From: Rhodoferax sp. PAMC 29310
GTDB taxonomy: Bacteria > Pseudomonadota > Gammaproteobacteria > Burkholderiales > Burkholderiaceae_C
Reading direction: 5' to 3'
Assembly (NCBI RefSeq): GCF_017948265.1
Contig: NZ_CP072852.1
Location: forward strand, 4,092,001-4,156,000
Length of the DNA: 64,000 nucleotides
Under the pieces are notes generated by a model that ran no database searches, was not told where the DNA came from, and saw only the letters and a program-made list of their open reading frames with translations. Both the position numbers and the translations under genes were made by a program. Positions 34,426 to 44,327 of this stretch are shown piece by piece; position 1 is the stretch's first letter, and each line of letters starts with the position of its first letter.

Positions 34426-35427
34426 TCAGGTCATTTTCTTGACTGCGCGGGTGCGAGCGGCCTCACTTGGCCGAAGCGGGCTGTCGTCGTCGCGAGTCTG
34501 GTTGTTGGAGGCGCCGGGGGCGTCATAGGCGTCCACTATGCGGGCCACCAGCGGGTGGCGCACCACGTCGGCGCTGGTGAGGCGGCAAATGGCAATGTCT
34601 TCGACGCGCTTAAGCACGCGTTCGGCATCAATCAGGCCGCTGAACTGGGTTTTGGGCAGGTCAATCTGGCTTACGTCGCCGGTGACCACGGCTTTGGAGC
34701 CAAAACCAATGCGGGTCAAAAACATCTTCATCTGCTCAGGCGTCGTGTTTTGTGCCTCGTCCAGAATCACAAACGCGTTGTTCAGGGTGCGCCCGCGCAT
34801 GAAGGCCAATGGCGCGATCTCGATGGTCTGGCGGTCAAACGCTTTTTGCACCTGGTCAAAGCCCATCAAGTCGTACAAGGCGTCGTAGAGCGGGCGCAGA
34901 TAGGGGTCAATCTTCTGGTTCAAGTCACCGGGCAGAAAGCCCAGGCGCTCGCCCGCTTCAACGGCTGGGCGCGTCAGGATGATGCGTTGCACGGCGCTGC
35001 GTTGCAAAGCGTCCACGGCCATGGCCACCGCCAGATAGGTCTTGCCCGTGCCGGCCGGGCCAATCCCAAAAGTGATGTCATGGCCGGCAATGCGGTCCAT
35101 GTAATTGGCCTGGTTGCGGGTGCGGGGTTTGAGGTCGGCGCGGCGGGTTTTCAGGCCGGGGCTGTCAGCGTCATGGCCGTCGCCGGCCAGCATCAGCTGC
35201 ACCGTGGCGGGATCAATGGGGCGACCCGCCATTTCGTACAGCGCTTGTAGCATTTCCATGCCGCGTTTGATCGCTGCCTTGGTGCCCTCCACCTTGAATT
35301 GCTCGTGGCGGTGGGCGATCTTCACCTCCAGCGCGCTCTCAAGGGTGCGCAGATGCTCGTCCATGGGGCCACACAAATGGCCCAGGCGGGTGTTGTTCAG
35401 CGGGGAAAACAGGTGTCTGACGATCAA
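34426..35427 (-). CDS. ybeZ: PhoH-like ATPase (YbeZ)
   Basis: PhoH family protein of 333 residues: Walker A GPAGTGKTYLAVA, RPAVEAGERLGFLPGDL, Walker B FVILDEAQNTTPEQMK and TGDVSQIDLP. It probably acts as an RNA helicase/ATPase partner of YbeY. TTG at 35427 is chosen because an AGGA box lies ~8 bp upstream and homologues begin at IVRHLFSPLNNTRL; longer frames run into the divergent ruvA gene. Confidence 0.9.
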   Translation of the reverse strand: MIVRHLFSPLNNTRLGHLCGPMDEHLRTLESALEVKIAHRHEQFKVEGTKAAIKRGMEMLQALYEMAGRPIDPATVQLMLAGDGHDADSPGLKTRRADLKPRTRNQANYMDRIAGHDITFGIGPAGTGKTYLAVAMAVDALQRSAVQRIILTRPAVEAGERLGFLPGDLNQKIDPYLRPLYDALYDLMGFDQVQKAFDRQTIEIAPLAFMRGRTLNNAFVILDEAQNTTPEQMKMFLTRIGFGSKAVVTGDVSQIDLPKTQFSGLIDAERVLKRVEDIAICRLTSADVVRHPLVARIVDAYDAPGASNNQTRDDDSPLRPSEAARTRAVKKMT

Positions 35428-35468
35428 GTTGATAATTCCTGAAAAGGGTTCCCAATGATAGGTAAGAA

Positions 35469-36044
35469 ATGATCGGCAAACTGACAGGCACGTTGTGCGA
35501 CAAAAATCCACCCCAGGTGATGGTCGATTGCCATGGCGTGGGCTATGAGGTGCATGTGCCCATGAGCACGTTTTACAACCTGCCCGAACTGGGCGCCAAG
35601 GTGAGTTTGTTGACCCACTTTGTGGTGCGCGAGGACGCGCAAATCTTGTACGGGTTTGAGAATTCGCAGGAGCGCGAGGCGTTTCGCCAGCTCATCAAGA
35701 TCACCGGTGTGGGGCCGCGCACGGCATTGTCCGTGCTGTCGGGCATGAGTGTGGCGGATTTGTCGCAGGCGGTGACGATGCAAGAGGGCGGTCGCCTGAT
35801 CAAGGTGCCGGGCATCGGCAAGAAAACGGCGGAGCGTTTGTTGCTGGAGCTTAAAGGCAAGCTGGGGCCAGACATTGGCCTGTCCAGCACGCTGGCCAAC
35901 GACGCACAGGGCGACATTTTGCAAGCCTTGCTGGCGCTGGGTTACAGCGACAAAGAAGCTGTGCTTGCGCTCAAAGCCCTGCCCAAAGATGTGGGCGTGA
36001 GTGACGGTATCAAACAGGCCTTGCGGGCGCTCTCCAAGGCGTAA
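35469..36044 (+). CDS. ruvA: Holliday junction DNA helicase subunit RuvA
   Basis: RuvA of 191 residues: OB-fold N-terminus [22 protein letters not shown], the HhH motifs [15 protein letters not shown] and [17 protein letters not shown], and the RuvB-binding C-terminal domain ([13 protein letters not shown]). RuvA binds the four-way junction and loads RuvB. Unusually ruvB is not adjacent: a cupredoxin and a carbonic anhydrase, both on the other strand, lie between. Confidence 0.96.
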   Translation: MIGKLTGTLCDKNPPQVMVDCHGVGYEVHVPMSTFYNLPELGAKVSLLTHFVVREDAQILYGFENSQEREAFRQLIKITGVGPRTALSVLSGMSVADLSQAVTMQEGGRLIKVPGIGKKTAERLLLELKGKLGPDIGLSSTLANDAQGDILQALLALGYSDKEAVLALKALPKDVGVSDGIKQALRALSKA

Positions 36045-36085
36045 CGGAGCGCCGCGACTCACAGGGTCTGGCGCGTCGGGGCGGT

Positions 36086-36610
36086 TTATTTGACGGTGAT
36101 CAGGGTCCACATACCCAAGGCGTAGTGGCCGGCAATATTGCAGTACAGCATGTAACGGCCTGGCTTCAGGGTCATCGTCAATGCGCCATTCTTACCGGGC
36201 TCCAATTCGGCGACCTCGCCAAGGTGACCCGCAGCATCTTCGTCGACCTTTTGAGTGGCCTTGTCGTAAGGTAGTGGCGTCGTCTCATCTTTGAGCGGTG
36301 CCAGAACCATTTCGTGGACCATGATTTTGGAGGCATTGGTCACTGCAAAGGTCACCTCACCCGCTGGCACCGTGCGCGGGGTGGCGGTGATGCCCATCGG
36401 CCCTTTTTGCTGTTGCCCCGCCTTCTGTCCCATCCCCATTCCCATCCCCATTCCAAACATCGGACCATCGGTCAGCATGTTCATCGACATGGCGCCTTTG
36501 TCCCAGAGAGACACCTTGATGACGGTGCCCTTGGCAAAGGCCTGTCCGGCGGTCAAAGAGAACGCTGTGAGGGCTGCCAGTGCCATCCAGTTTCTGCGAG
36601 CTAATTTCAT
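36086..36610 (-). CDS. Periplasmic cupredoxin-like copper protein
   Basis: Exported protein of 174 residues: signal peptide ending GQAFA, a Met/Gly-rich stretch (MFGMGMGMGMGQK), then a plastocyanin-like fold. Type 1 copper ligands are visible as His in IMVHEMV and the C-terminal set CNIAGHYALGM (Cys, His, Met), as in sulfocyanin/plastocyanin. It probably carries electrons or copper in the periplasm. Same strand as the carbonic anhydrase gene upstream of it, with ~90 bp between. Confidence 0.82.
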   Translation of the reverse strand: MKLARRNWMALAALTAFSLTAGQAFAKGTVIKVSLWDKGAMSMNMLTDGPMFGMGMGMGMGQKAGQQQKGPMGITATPRTVPAGEVTFAVTNASKIMVHEMVLAPLKDETTPLPYDKATQKVDEDAAGHLGEVAELEPGKNGALTMTLKPGRYMLYCNIAGHYALGMWTLITVK

Positions 36611-36699
36611 GATGAGTTCCTATTTGTTGGCGTCAAATTTGACGTCAATTAATAGTGAACTCAAATGCCGCGCTCGTATTGACCCGCATCAAGGTTTGC

Positions 36700-37779
36700 T
36701 TACTGTGCGCTGCGTACCGCCCGCCCATTGGTTGGTTGCACAGGCCGGGCATTGTTGGGGAATAGCTGTGAAAAAAGTTTGATCTGCTCACGCGCGACGG
36801 GGGTGGGTTCCTTCAAGACCATCCACAACACGCCCTCGGTGCAGGGTGGTGTGGTGAGTGATCCCATGAATTGGTAGTAGCGTTGGTCGGTGGGCAGCAA
36901 TTCGGTCAGGTTCACCATATCCACCGGCATGCGCACGCTGTCGCCCTTGTCCAGCGGCATATAGGTCCATACCTTGTTGATCAGTGTGTTGAGTTCGCCC
37001 GGGTCCAGCAAGACCGCCACCACGGCCAACTGACCCGCAGAACTTTGGTGCACCAGGTGCGCCACCATGGCCGAGCCACGAGAGTTCACTCGCTCCTCAG
37101 AGGGATGATGAAAGTGAAACTGCAAAAGCTTGAACTCGGTCCCGCGCACCGTCAGCCAGTTATCGCCTTGCACGTCAACCTGAATCGTGTGGCCGTTGTT
37201 GATCACGGTGCCGTTGCTGGGTTGGTAATGGAATTGCAGGGTTTCAGCCGGCCCTTTCAACGTTATGGCCTCATCAATGTTGATGGGGGATTGCCGGTCG
37301 CCAGCGCCACAGGTTCCAAAGTCAGGGTTAATTTTGGACCACGTTTGTGGCCCTGTTTCACCTGCATAGCTCCAATCTGCTTTGCCGCCGTGCATGGGTT
37401 CTTTGGAGTCCTTCGCCATAGGGGGCAGGGGACTACCGGTCAGCTCAGCCGCCTTGGCGCGGATGTATTTTCGGCTGGCTTTAGAGTCAACCGGGGTAGC
37501 CGCTTTTTGGTGGGGGGTATGTTCGACGTGCTCGCCGGACGCCGTGCCGCCGCCGTCTGGGCTGGCCATGGCCTCTCCATTCACGATCAGCGTCAAACGT
37601 TTCGTGGTTAGCGCACCGCCCTCTAACGCGGCGCGAACCTGGTCCCCCATGGCTTTGCCGACTGCCTTGCCTTCACCGCTTGCCAGGGCCGCTGTGGGCA
37701 GCGCCAGGCAAAGACTCAGTAGCAGGGTGGTGAGGAGAATGCTTTTGTGTGCGGCGGCGTGGCCAGTGCTTGAGGTCAT
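36700..37779 (-). CDS. Alpha-type carbonic anhydrase, periplasmic, with long N-terminal extension
   Basis: Of 359 residues with the start at 37779 (GGAG nine bases upstream; 37794 is the alternative ATG). A signal peptide (to ALA ~33) is followed by ~105 residues of low-complexity linker, then the alpha-carbonic anhydrase domain: DWSYAGETGP, RQSPINI, zinc histidines in FHFHHPSEE (HxH) and AHLVH, and LTTPPCTEGV. It hydrates CO2 in the periplasm. The extension is absent from typical bacterial enzymes (~220-250 residues). The gene is divergent from ruvB. Confidence 0.88.
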   Translation of the reverse strand: MTSSTGHAAAHKSILLTTLLLSLCLALPTAALASGEGKAVGKAMGDQVRAALEGGALTTKRLTLIVNGEAMASPDGGGTASGEHVEHTPHQKAATPVDSKASRKYIRAKAAELTGSPLPPMAKDSKEPMHGGKADWSYAGETGPQTWSKINPDFGTCGAGDRQSPINIDEAITLKGPAETLQFHYQPSNGTVINNGHTIQVDVQGDNWLTVRGTEFKLLQFHFHHPSEERVNSRGSAMVAHLVHQSSAGQLAVVAVLLDPGELNTLINKVWTYMPLDKGDSVRMPVDMVNLTELLPTDQRYYQFMGSLTTPPCTEGVLWMVLKEPTPVAREQIKLFSQLFPNNARPVQPTNGRAVRSAQ

Positions 37780-37929
37780 GTGAGTCAGCTCCATTGGCGT
37801 GCGCAGTGTTCAGGGCGCCTGTGAAAAGATAAGGCGGTTTGGTGTTGATATCGGCAGAAAGCGGCAACTTCTTGAGGGCCGAGCCCTGCTGCACGCTATA
37901 GTCAACCTCCACTTTGACCCCCTAGCGCC

Positions 37930-38988
<1,059 letters not shown>

Positions 38989-39057
38989 GGTGGCCGCATG
39001 GGTTGGATGTTGTAAGTTTGAGCGCTTGATTGCGACCAATGATTTTCAAGGAACACG

Positions 39058-39543
39058 ATGGTACTGAACCACTACTTTCGTCTCCTAATGGGTGCACTAG
39101 GCTTGACGCTATGGACCCTGACCGCCAGCGCGCAAACGCCCAACCCAGCGCCCATCGTTTTGCAGGCCAGCACCCTGACGGGTGAGCGCTTTGATGTGGG
39201 AGCGCTCAAAGGCAAAGTGGTGATGCTGTTTTATTGGTCCACCGACTGTGCGGTTTGCCGATCGCACTTGCCGGAGCTGCGGGCCAATCTGGCGGGCTGG
39301 AAGGGGAAGCCCTTTGAGCTGGTGACCGTGAATGTCGACAAAGACATGGCCGGGTGGCGGGCCTACGAGAAGATCTTGGCGCAAACCCACTCGGTGCGCC
39401 CCACTGCTGTTTGGCAAGGGGACATCATGCGCACCAAATTGCCGGTAACCGTGGTCCTGGACGTACAGGGCCGCGAAGTCGCTCACCACGAGGGGCGCAT
39501 TGCCCCTGAGGCGTGGGATGACGTCGCCGCCTTACTGCCCTGA
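39058..39543 (+). CDS. TlpA-like periplasmic thiol-disulfide oxidoreductase
   Basis: Thioredoxin-fold protein of 161 residues with a signal peptide (cleavage near ASA-QT). The redox motif is CAVC in STDCAVCRSHLPEL, followed by the TlpA/ResA features FELVTVNVDKD and a cis-Pro region KLPVTVVLD. It likely reduces or relays electrons to periplasmic cysteines, for example in cytochrome c maturation. It stands alone, convergent with the transporter gene. Confidence 0.85.
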   Translation: MVLNHYFRLLMGALGLTLWTLTASAQTPNPAPIVLQASTLTGERFDVGALKGKVVMLFYWSTDCAVCRSHLPELRANLAGWKGKPFELVTVNVDKDMAGWRAYEKILAQTHSVRPTAVWQGDIMRTKLPVTVVLDVQGREVAHHEGRIAPEAWDDVAALLP

Positions 39544-39568
39544 GCCCGGGGAGGCCGCCCTGTGCCGC

Positions 39569-40507
39569 TTAAGGCGGCGTGGCCCCGCCATTGACCCTTC
39601 CTCTCTGAAAAATGATCATGCCGACCGCGATGAGTGCGACTGCAACGCCCAGATTCCGGGGACTGGCTTCCCCTAAAAAATGAATCGCCACGGTGCTGCC
39701 AACCACGGCGGCGATCGATCCAATCTGACTCAGGTAAACAGGTCCCGCCAACTGCTGAAGCACAAAATAGAGGCTGTACATCACGCTAAAGATGGAAATT
39801 TGAACGACGAGAAAGATCAACACCGACGGTGATGCGATCAGCTCGCTGAAGCTTCCCCGCGCCCACATCGCGGCAAACGGGGCCAACAAAAGGCCACCAC
39901 TAAGCAGCATGACGGCGGCCAGGTAAGTCGGTGATGCGTCGCTGGGCCAGCGCAGGGTTCGGTAGATGTTGCCCAGGGAAATCACGATGGGCGAAAGCGT
40001 TGACAGTGCGATCCAGAACACAGGACTGTCCGCACTGGATGCCTTGGACACCGCGAGCACACATCCACCCAACAAGCCAAACGCGACGCCGAAGGCTTTT
40101 TGAGCGTTGAACCGGTCCATTTTGAGAAGCAGGGCCAGAACAGAGGTGATCAGAATCGGGAAAGCGAAAGTGAGCGACAGGAAACTTGCGCCCACATGCT
40201 CGACCGCCAAAAAGCCGATGGCGTTGGGCAGGGCAAAGAGTAATCCCGCCACCAACCCGTATTCGGCGACTCTCGCGTTCCAGGGAGTGGGGCGTTTTCT
40301 GAGGCGCTCGCCAAACAGCAAGATCGTTCCCGCCGTCAGCATGGACAGCACGAGTAGGGTCAGAGGTGCGGCGCCAGCCTTGACGGCCAGTTTGGCGACG
40401 ACCAATGACAAACCCAACAAACTACCAACCAGCAACAAAAGGACCATCGGCAACAGACCCGAATGGGCGGTTGGAGTGGTGGTGATTGTTGGCCTATAGT
40501 GACTCAT
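39569..40507 (-). CDS. DMT-superfamily transporter (EamA)
   Basis: Membrane protein of 312 residues with ten predicted helices in two EamA-like halves (LLLLVGSLLGLSLVVAKLAV near the start; a second GxxxP-type half from ~170). Start at ATG 40507 is chosen; the longer frame upstream reads through the divergent MarR gene. The substrate cannot be told. It shares a 67-bp intergenic region with a MarR regulator that likely controls it. Confidence 0.82.
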   Translation of the reverse strand: MSHYRPTITTTPTAHSGLLPMVLLLLVGSLLGLSLVVAKLAVKAGAAPLTLLVLSMLTAGTILLFGERLRKRPTPWNARVAEYGLVAGLLFALPNAIGFLAVEHVGASFLSLTFAFPILITSVLALLLKMDRFNAQKAFGVAFGLLGGCVLAVSKASSADSPVFWIALSTLSPIVISLGNIYRTLRWPSDASPTYLAAVMLLSGGLLLAPFAAMWARGSFSELIASPSVLIFLVVQISIFSVMYSLYFVLQQLAGPVYLSQIGSIAAVVGSTVAIHFLGEASPRNLGVAVALIAVGMIIFQRGRVNGGATPP

Positions 40508-40531
40508 GGTTGTTCTCAAGTTGGTAATTAG

Positions 40532-40561
40532 CTTGATGAATTGTATCTTTGCATCAAGATA
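40532..40561. promoter_or_regulatory. Probable MarR operator between the transporter and its regulator
   Basis: Two nested inverted repeats occupy the divergent intergenic region: CTTGATG (40532-40538) with CATCAAG (40552-40558), and TATCTT (40544-40549) with AAGATA (40556-40561). The second is an 18-bp palindrome of the size bound by MarR dimers. It would allow one repressor to cover both promoters. Confidence 0.5.
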
Positions 40562-40574
40562 AATAGGTGAATTT

Positions 40575-41060
40575 ATGGATCGTGCCGAGTTGGCCGTCGC
40601 ACAGTGGGCGCGGGAAATGCCTGATTGGGAGCTCTTGCCCATGGAGGTTGTGGGGCGTTTGAGCGAGGCCTCACTGTTGATGACGCGCACGCGGTTGGAG
40701 CCGCTATTTGCCAAGTTTGAATTACAAAGTGGCGAGTTCGATGTCTTGGCGACCCTGCGCCGTTCGGGGCCGCCGTATGCGCTAACACCCACTCAGCTGT
40801 ATGACGCCACCATGATTTCCTCCGGTGGCATGACCAATCGTCTGGATCGCCTGGAGCGGGCGGCCTTGATTGAGCGCCGGCCCAACCCCGACGACCGCCG
40901 AGGCGTATTGGTGGCGTTGACGGCGAAAGGGATTGAACTCATGGGGCGTGTCGTGCCTGCCCACCTGGAAAATGAGCGGGACGCGCTGACGGCCTTGACG
41001 CGTCAGGAGCAAAAAACATTGAACACCTTGTTGGCAAAGCTGATTGCGCACCTGAGTTGA
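40575..41060 (+). CDS. MarR family transcriptional regulator
   Basis: Winged-helix regulator of 161 residues. The DNA-recognition helix region is TPTQLYDATMISSGGMTNRLDRLE and the wing holds ERRPNPDDRRGVLVALTAKG, with the DxRxxxvxLT signature of MarR proteins. Long N-terminal helix for dimerisation. Divergent from the DMT transporter, whose expression it probably represses until a small-molecule ligand binds. Confidence 0.9.
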   Translation: MDRAELAVAQWAREMPDWELLPMEVVGRLSEASLLMTRTRLEPLFAKFELQSGEFDVLATLRRSGPPYALTPTQLYDATMISSGGMTNRLDRLERAALIERRPNPDDRRGVLVALTAKGIELMGRVVPAHLENERDALTALTRQEQKTLNTLLAKLIAHLS

Positions 41061-41086
41061 ATGGCATAACTTGAACGCCTCGACGG

Positions 41087-42823
41087 CTATTGAGCGGCCA
41101 AGGCGGGGGCAGGTCTGGCGTTGCGCACGATCAGGAACTGGGCAAGGTAGTAGGTAGACAAGACCCACAGCGAAGCCAGTGGCAAGGGCTGCATAAAGCG
41201 ATTCACTGCAATCAGTGAATCACTCAGCATGAACACCATGGCGCCCACGGCAACCGCCCAGGCTTGCCCATCGCGCCATACCGTGGCACGGCCAATGGCT
41301 TGGGCCGCCATGAGGGCGATCACCGCCACATACACTGGCACCGCCACCTTTAGGCCAGGGTCGGTCAACCCGCCCCAGAGCCAGGCCAACATGGCAGCGC
41401 CCACGCCCAAGGTGGCCATCAGCGCTCGCCGACTGGGAAAACGCGGGCAGTTTTGAAAAAACAGGGCGATATAAAACCCGTGCGCCACAAGAAATGCCAC
41501 CAACCCGGGAATGAAATAGGCGTCGCCCAGCATCAAAAGCACGTCACCCACCAATGACGCCACCAGTGCCCACACCAAAATAGTATCAAATTGGCCTCTG
41601 GTCCTTGTTTCTACTGTGCGAGACGCTATGAATGAGATAGCAAGCAGCAAGGCCAATGGTTTGAAGGCCGCGTGGATTTGAAGCAGGCCCAGTGCCCCGC
41701 TGGCCGTGGCCACAGCAGCCGCTTCGATCATCAGCATTTCCAGCCGGTCCATGCGGCCCTGAAGCACCGCGCCCAGCGCCCAAAACCCGCTGAGCAAGAC
41801 CCCGCTCCAGATTGCGGTGACATGGAGGGGCGAACGCCCGGCCATCCATAGCACCACCAGTACCCCGGCCATCAGCCAGACAAATTGAAGGCCGGCAAAC
41901 CACTGTGTCGCCGAGCGAACCGGCGGGGCGAAGGTTTGCACCTGCTGGATGTCGAAATCCGGCTTGGGAAAACGAGCTTCCACGTCGGCGGGGCGCCAAC
42001 CCGGTGGTTTGAACCACACCCGCAGCTTGTCCCACCAGGAGCGGGTGTGCCACGCGTCCTTCATCAAGGCCCAATACACCTCGGCGTTGGCCCACAGCGG
42101 GTCCCAGCTGTTGAGCGCTCCCCGAGTGCCGTAAACACAGGGTGCGGCTTCTTCCTTGAACGTGCCAAACCAGCGGTCCCACAGCACCAAAATGCCGCCG
42201 TAGTTTTTGTCCAGGTACTCGTCGTTCACGGCATGGTGGACACGGTGGTTGCTGGGCGAGAAAAAGACGCGGTCAAACCAGCCCAGCTTGCCCACCTGCT
42301 CGGTGTGCACCCAAAACTGGTACAGCAAATCAACCAGCGCCACGATGCCAAACAGCAGCGGGGGCACACCGGCCACCGCCATGGGCACGTAAAACAACCA
42401 GCCCAGCAAAGCCCCGCTGCTGGTTTGCCGCAAGGCCGTGGACAGGTTGTAATGCTGGCTTTGGTGGTGCACCACATGAGCTGCCCACAAGACCGCGACA
42501 CGGTGCCCGCCGCGGTGCAACCAGTAGTAGCAAAAGTCGTAAAACAGCAAAGCCAGCAATGCACCGTACCAGGTGGACCACAGGGGGGCATCGGGCGTCT
42601 CCCACAGGGCGTTGTACAGGTAGGTGTAGATGCCAATGGTGAATAGCTTGGTGAACAGGCCGCCCAACTGACTCAAAATGCCCACGCTGAGGCTGCTGAT
42701 AGCGTCGCTCAAGCCGTAGGCGGGGCGGCCTGCCGTGCGGCTGCTGGGGCGGCGGCTGAGCCACCACTCGGCCAGCATCATGAGCAAAAAGATGGGGGTC
42801 GCTAAAACAATGGCTTGACTCAT
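41087..42823 (-). CDS. Sterol desaturase/AGMO-like hydroxylase fused to a YhhN (lysoplasmalogenase) domain
   Basis: Protein of 578 residues in two membrane parts. The first ~300 residues are a fatty acid hydroxylase superfamily domain with the di-iron histidine boxes HRGGH, HVVHHQSQHYN and NHRVHHAVN, in the arrangement of alkylglycerol monooxygenase. From ~385 to the end a multi-helix YhhN domain follows (SLVGDVLLMLGDAYFIPGLVAFLVAHGFY), the family of lysoplasmalogenases. Both domains act on ether lipids (O-alkyl and vinyl-ether bonds), so the fusion suggests a two-step ether-lipid breakdown or remodelling enzyme. Residue motifs are seen; substrate is inferred. Confidence 0.82.
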   Translation of the reverse strand: MSQAIVLATPIFLLMMLAEWWLSRRPSSRTAGRPAYGLSDAISSLSVGILSQLGGLFTKLFTIGIYTYLYNALWETPDAPLWSTWYGALLALLFYDFCYYWLHRGGHRVAVLWAAHVVHHQSQHYNLSTALRQTSSGALLGWLFYVPMAVAGVPPLLFGIVALVDLLYQFWVHTEQVGKLGWFDRVFFSPSNHRVHHAVNDEYLDKNYGGILVLWDRWFGTFKEEAAPCVYGTRGALNSWDPLWANAEVYWALMKDAWHTRSWWDKLRVWFKPPGWRPADVEARFPKPDFDIQQVQTFAPPVRSATQWFAGLQFVWLMAGVLVVLWMAGRSPLHVTAIWSGVLLSGFWALGAVLQGRMDRLEMLMIEAAAVATASGALGLLQIHAAFKPLALLLAISFIASRTVETRTRGQFDTILVWALVASLVGDVLLMLGDAYFIPGLVAFLVAHGFYIALFFQNCPRFPSRRALMATLGVGAAMLAWLWGGLTDPGLKVAVPVYVAVIALMAAQAIGRATVWRDGQAWAVAVGAMVFMLSDSLIAVNRFMQPLPLASLWVLSTYYLAQFLIVRNARPAPALAAQ

Positions 42824-42973
42824 AGGGGGTGCATCTTCGCCGATGGGTGCGCCGGTTTACCTGCGGAATTACCCTCGCCTTCAATGTGGCACCTTCCGCC
42901 GGAGGTCGAATTCAAAACCGAACGGGCTCAGGACGCACAATAACGGGTTGTCACACACCTTGGGAGAAAACGC

Positions 42974-44257
42974 ATGTCCACCGCACCTCACGCCCCGTCC
43001 TATTACGCGGCCTCGGCCAACCCGTCCGCTCCCCGTCCGCCGCTGCAAGCCAGCATTGAGGCTGATATCTGCATAGTCGGTGCGGGCTACACCGGGTTGA
43101 ATGCGGGCATCTCCCTGGCCGAAGCGGGCTTCAAGGTCGTGGTGCTGGAGCAAAACCAGGTAGGCTGGGGCGCCTCTGGCCGCAATGGCGGCCAGGTGGT
43201 GCACAGCTATTCGCGTGACATTGATGTGATCGAGTCCAACCACGGCAAGGCCATTGCCGAGCCGCTGGGCCGCATGATGTTTGAAGGCGCCCAAATCCTT
43301 CGCGAGCGAATTGCCAAATACGACATTCAGTGCGATCTGAAGCAGGGCGGCGTCTACGCCGCCACGAGCACGGGCAAGATCCACGGCCTGAAAGAGCAAA
43401 AGGCCTTGTGGGAAAAGTGGGGCCACCAAAACCTGAGTCTGATCGAGGGCAAGGATGACATCCGCAAGCTGGTTAACTCTGATCGCTATGAAGCCCTGCT
43501 GGTGGACAGCACCGGTGGTCACTTTCACCCGCTTAACCTCGCGCTGGGCGAGGCCGCCGCTCTGGAGCAACTCGGTGGTGTGATTCACGAGCATTCCGGC
43601 GTCACCAAAATTGAGCGGGGCGCGCAAGCGGTGGTGCACACCGCCCAGGGTCAGGTCAGAGCCCGTTTTGTCATCGTGGCCTGCAACGCCTACATTGGCG
43701 ACTTGGAGCCGTCGCTGGCCGCGAAGTCCATGCCATGCGGCACACAGGTGGTGGCCACCGAGCCGCTGGGCGCCCTCGCGGATGAAATCATTCCCTCGGA
43801 CTACTGTGTGGAAGACAACAACTTCTTGCTGGATTACTTCCGTCTGTCGGCTGACAAGCGCTTGATTTTTGGGGGCGGTGTCGCCTACGGCGCACGTGAC
43901 CCCGCTCACGTGGAGTCCATCATTCGCCCGAAAATGCTGCGCGCCTTTCCGCAATTGCAGGGCAAGAAAATCGAGTTTGGCTGGACCGGCAACTTCCTGC
44001 TGACCCTGTCACGCCTGCCCCAAATGGGCCGTCTGTCTGACAACATCTATTACTCACAAGGCTGCTCAGGCCACGGTGTGACCTTCACCCATTTGGCCGG
44101 GCGCTTGCTGGGAGAGGCCATTCGCGGCCAAGCCGAACGCTTTGACGCCTTTAGCCGCCTGCCGCACTACCCCTTCCCTGGTGGGCGCCACTTGCGGGTG
44201 CCCTTCACCGCCATGGGCGCGCTTTGGTACGCGATGCGAGACCGCTTGGGGGTTTGA
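42974..44257 (+). CDS. FAD-dependent amine oxidoreductase (PuuB/GlpO-like DAO family)
   Basis: Flavoprotein of 427 residues. The N-terminal dinucleotide-binding motif CIVGAGYTGLNAGISLAE is followed by GWGASGRNGGQVVHSYS, typical of the gamma-glutamylputrescine oxidase subgroup, and a C-terminal FAD segment YSQGCSGHGVTFTHLAG. It oxidises an amine or N-substituted amino acid to aldehyde/imine with H2O2 release. No other putrescine pathway gene is beside it, so the substrate stays open. An inverted repeat CACTGACGTCAGTG lies 24 bp after the stop. Confidence 0.85.
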   Translation: MSTAPHAPSYYAASANPSAPRPPLQASIEADICIVGAGYTGLNAGISLAEAGFKVVVLEQNQVGWGASGRNGGQVVHSYSRDIDVIESNHGKAIAEPLGRMMFEGAQILRERIAKYDIQCDLKQGGVYAATSTGKIHGLKEQKALWEKWGHQNLSLIEGKDDIRKLVNSDRYEALLVDSTGGHFHPLNLALGEAAALEQLGGVIHEHSGVTKIERGAQAVVHTAQGQVRARFVIVACNAYIGDLEPSLAAKSMPCGTQVVATEPLGALADEIIPSDYCVEDNNFLLDYFRLSADKRLIFGGGVAYGARDPAHVESIIRPKMLRAFPQLQGKKIEFGWTGNFLLTLSRLPQMGRLSDNIYYSQGCSGHGVTFTHLAGRLLGEAIRGQAERFDAFSRLPHYPFPGGRHLRVPFTAMGALWYAMRDRLGV

Positions 44258-44327
44258 GCCGGCACAGGCGCTACACGTCTCACTGACGTCAGTGCCTGCG
44301 ACCGCTTAAAAGAAAACTATTGGGAGA

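Noticed and set aside
42881..43954. 357-codon minus-strand ORF opposite the FAD oxidoreductase
   Set aside because: The plus strand has a complete flavoprotein with its cofactor motifs; the antisense frame has none.
44281..44294. Palindrome CACTGACGTCAGTG after the FAD oxidoreductase
   Set aside because: Perfect but lies between two convergent genes, has no loop for a terminator and no T-run; likely chance.
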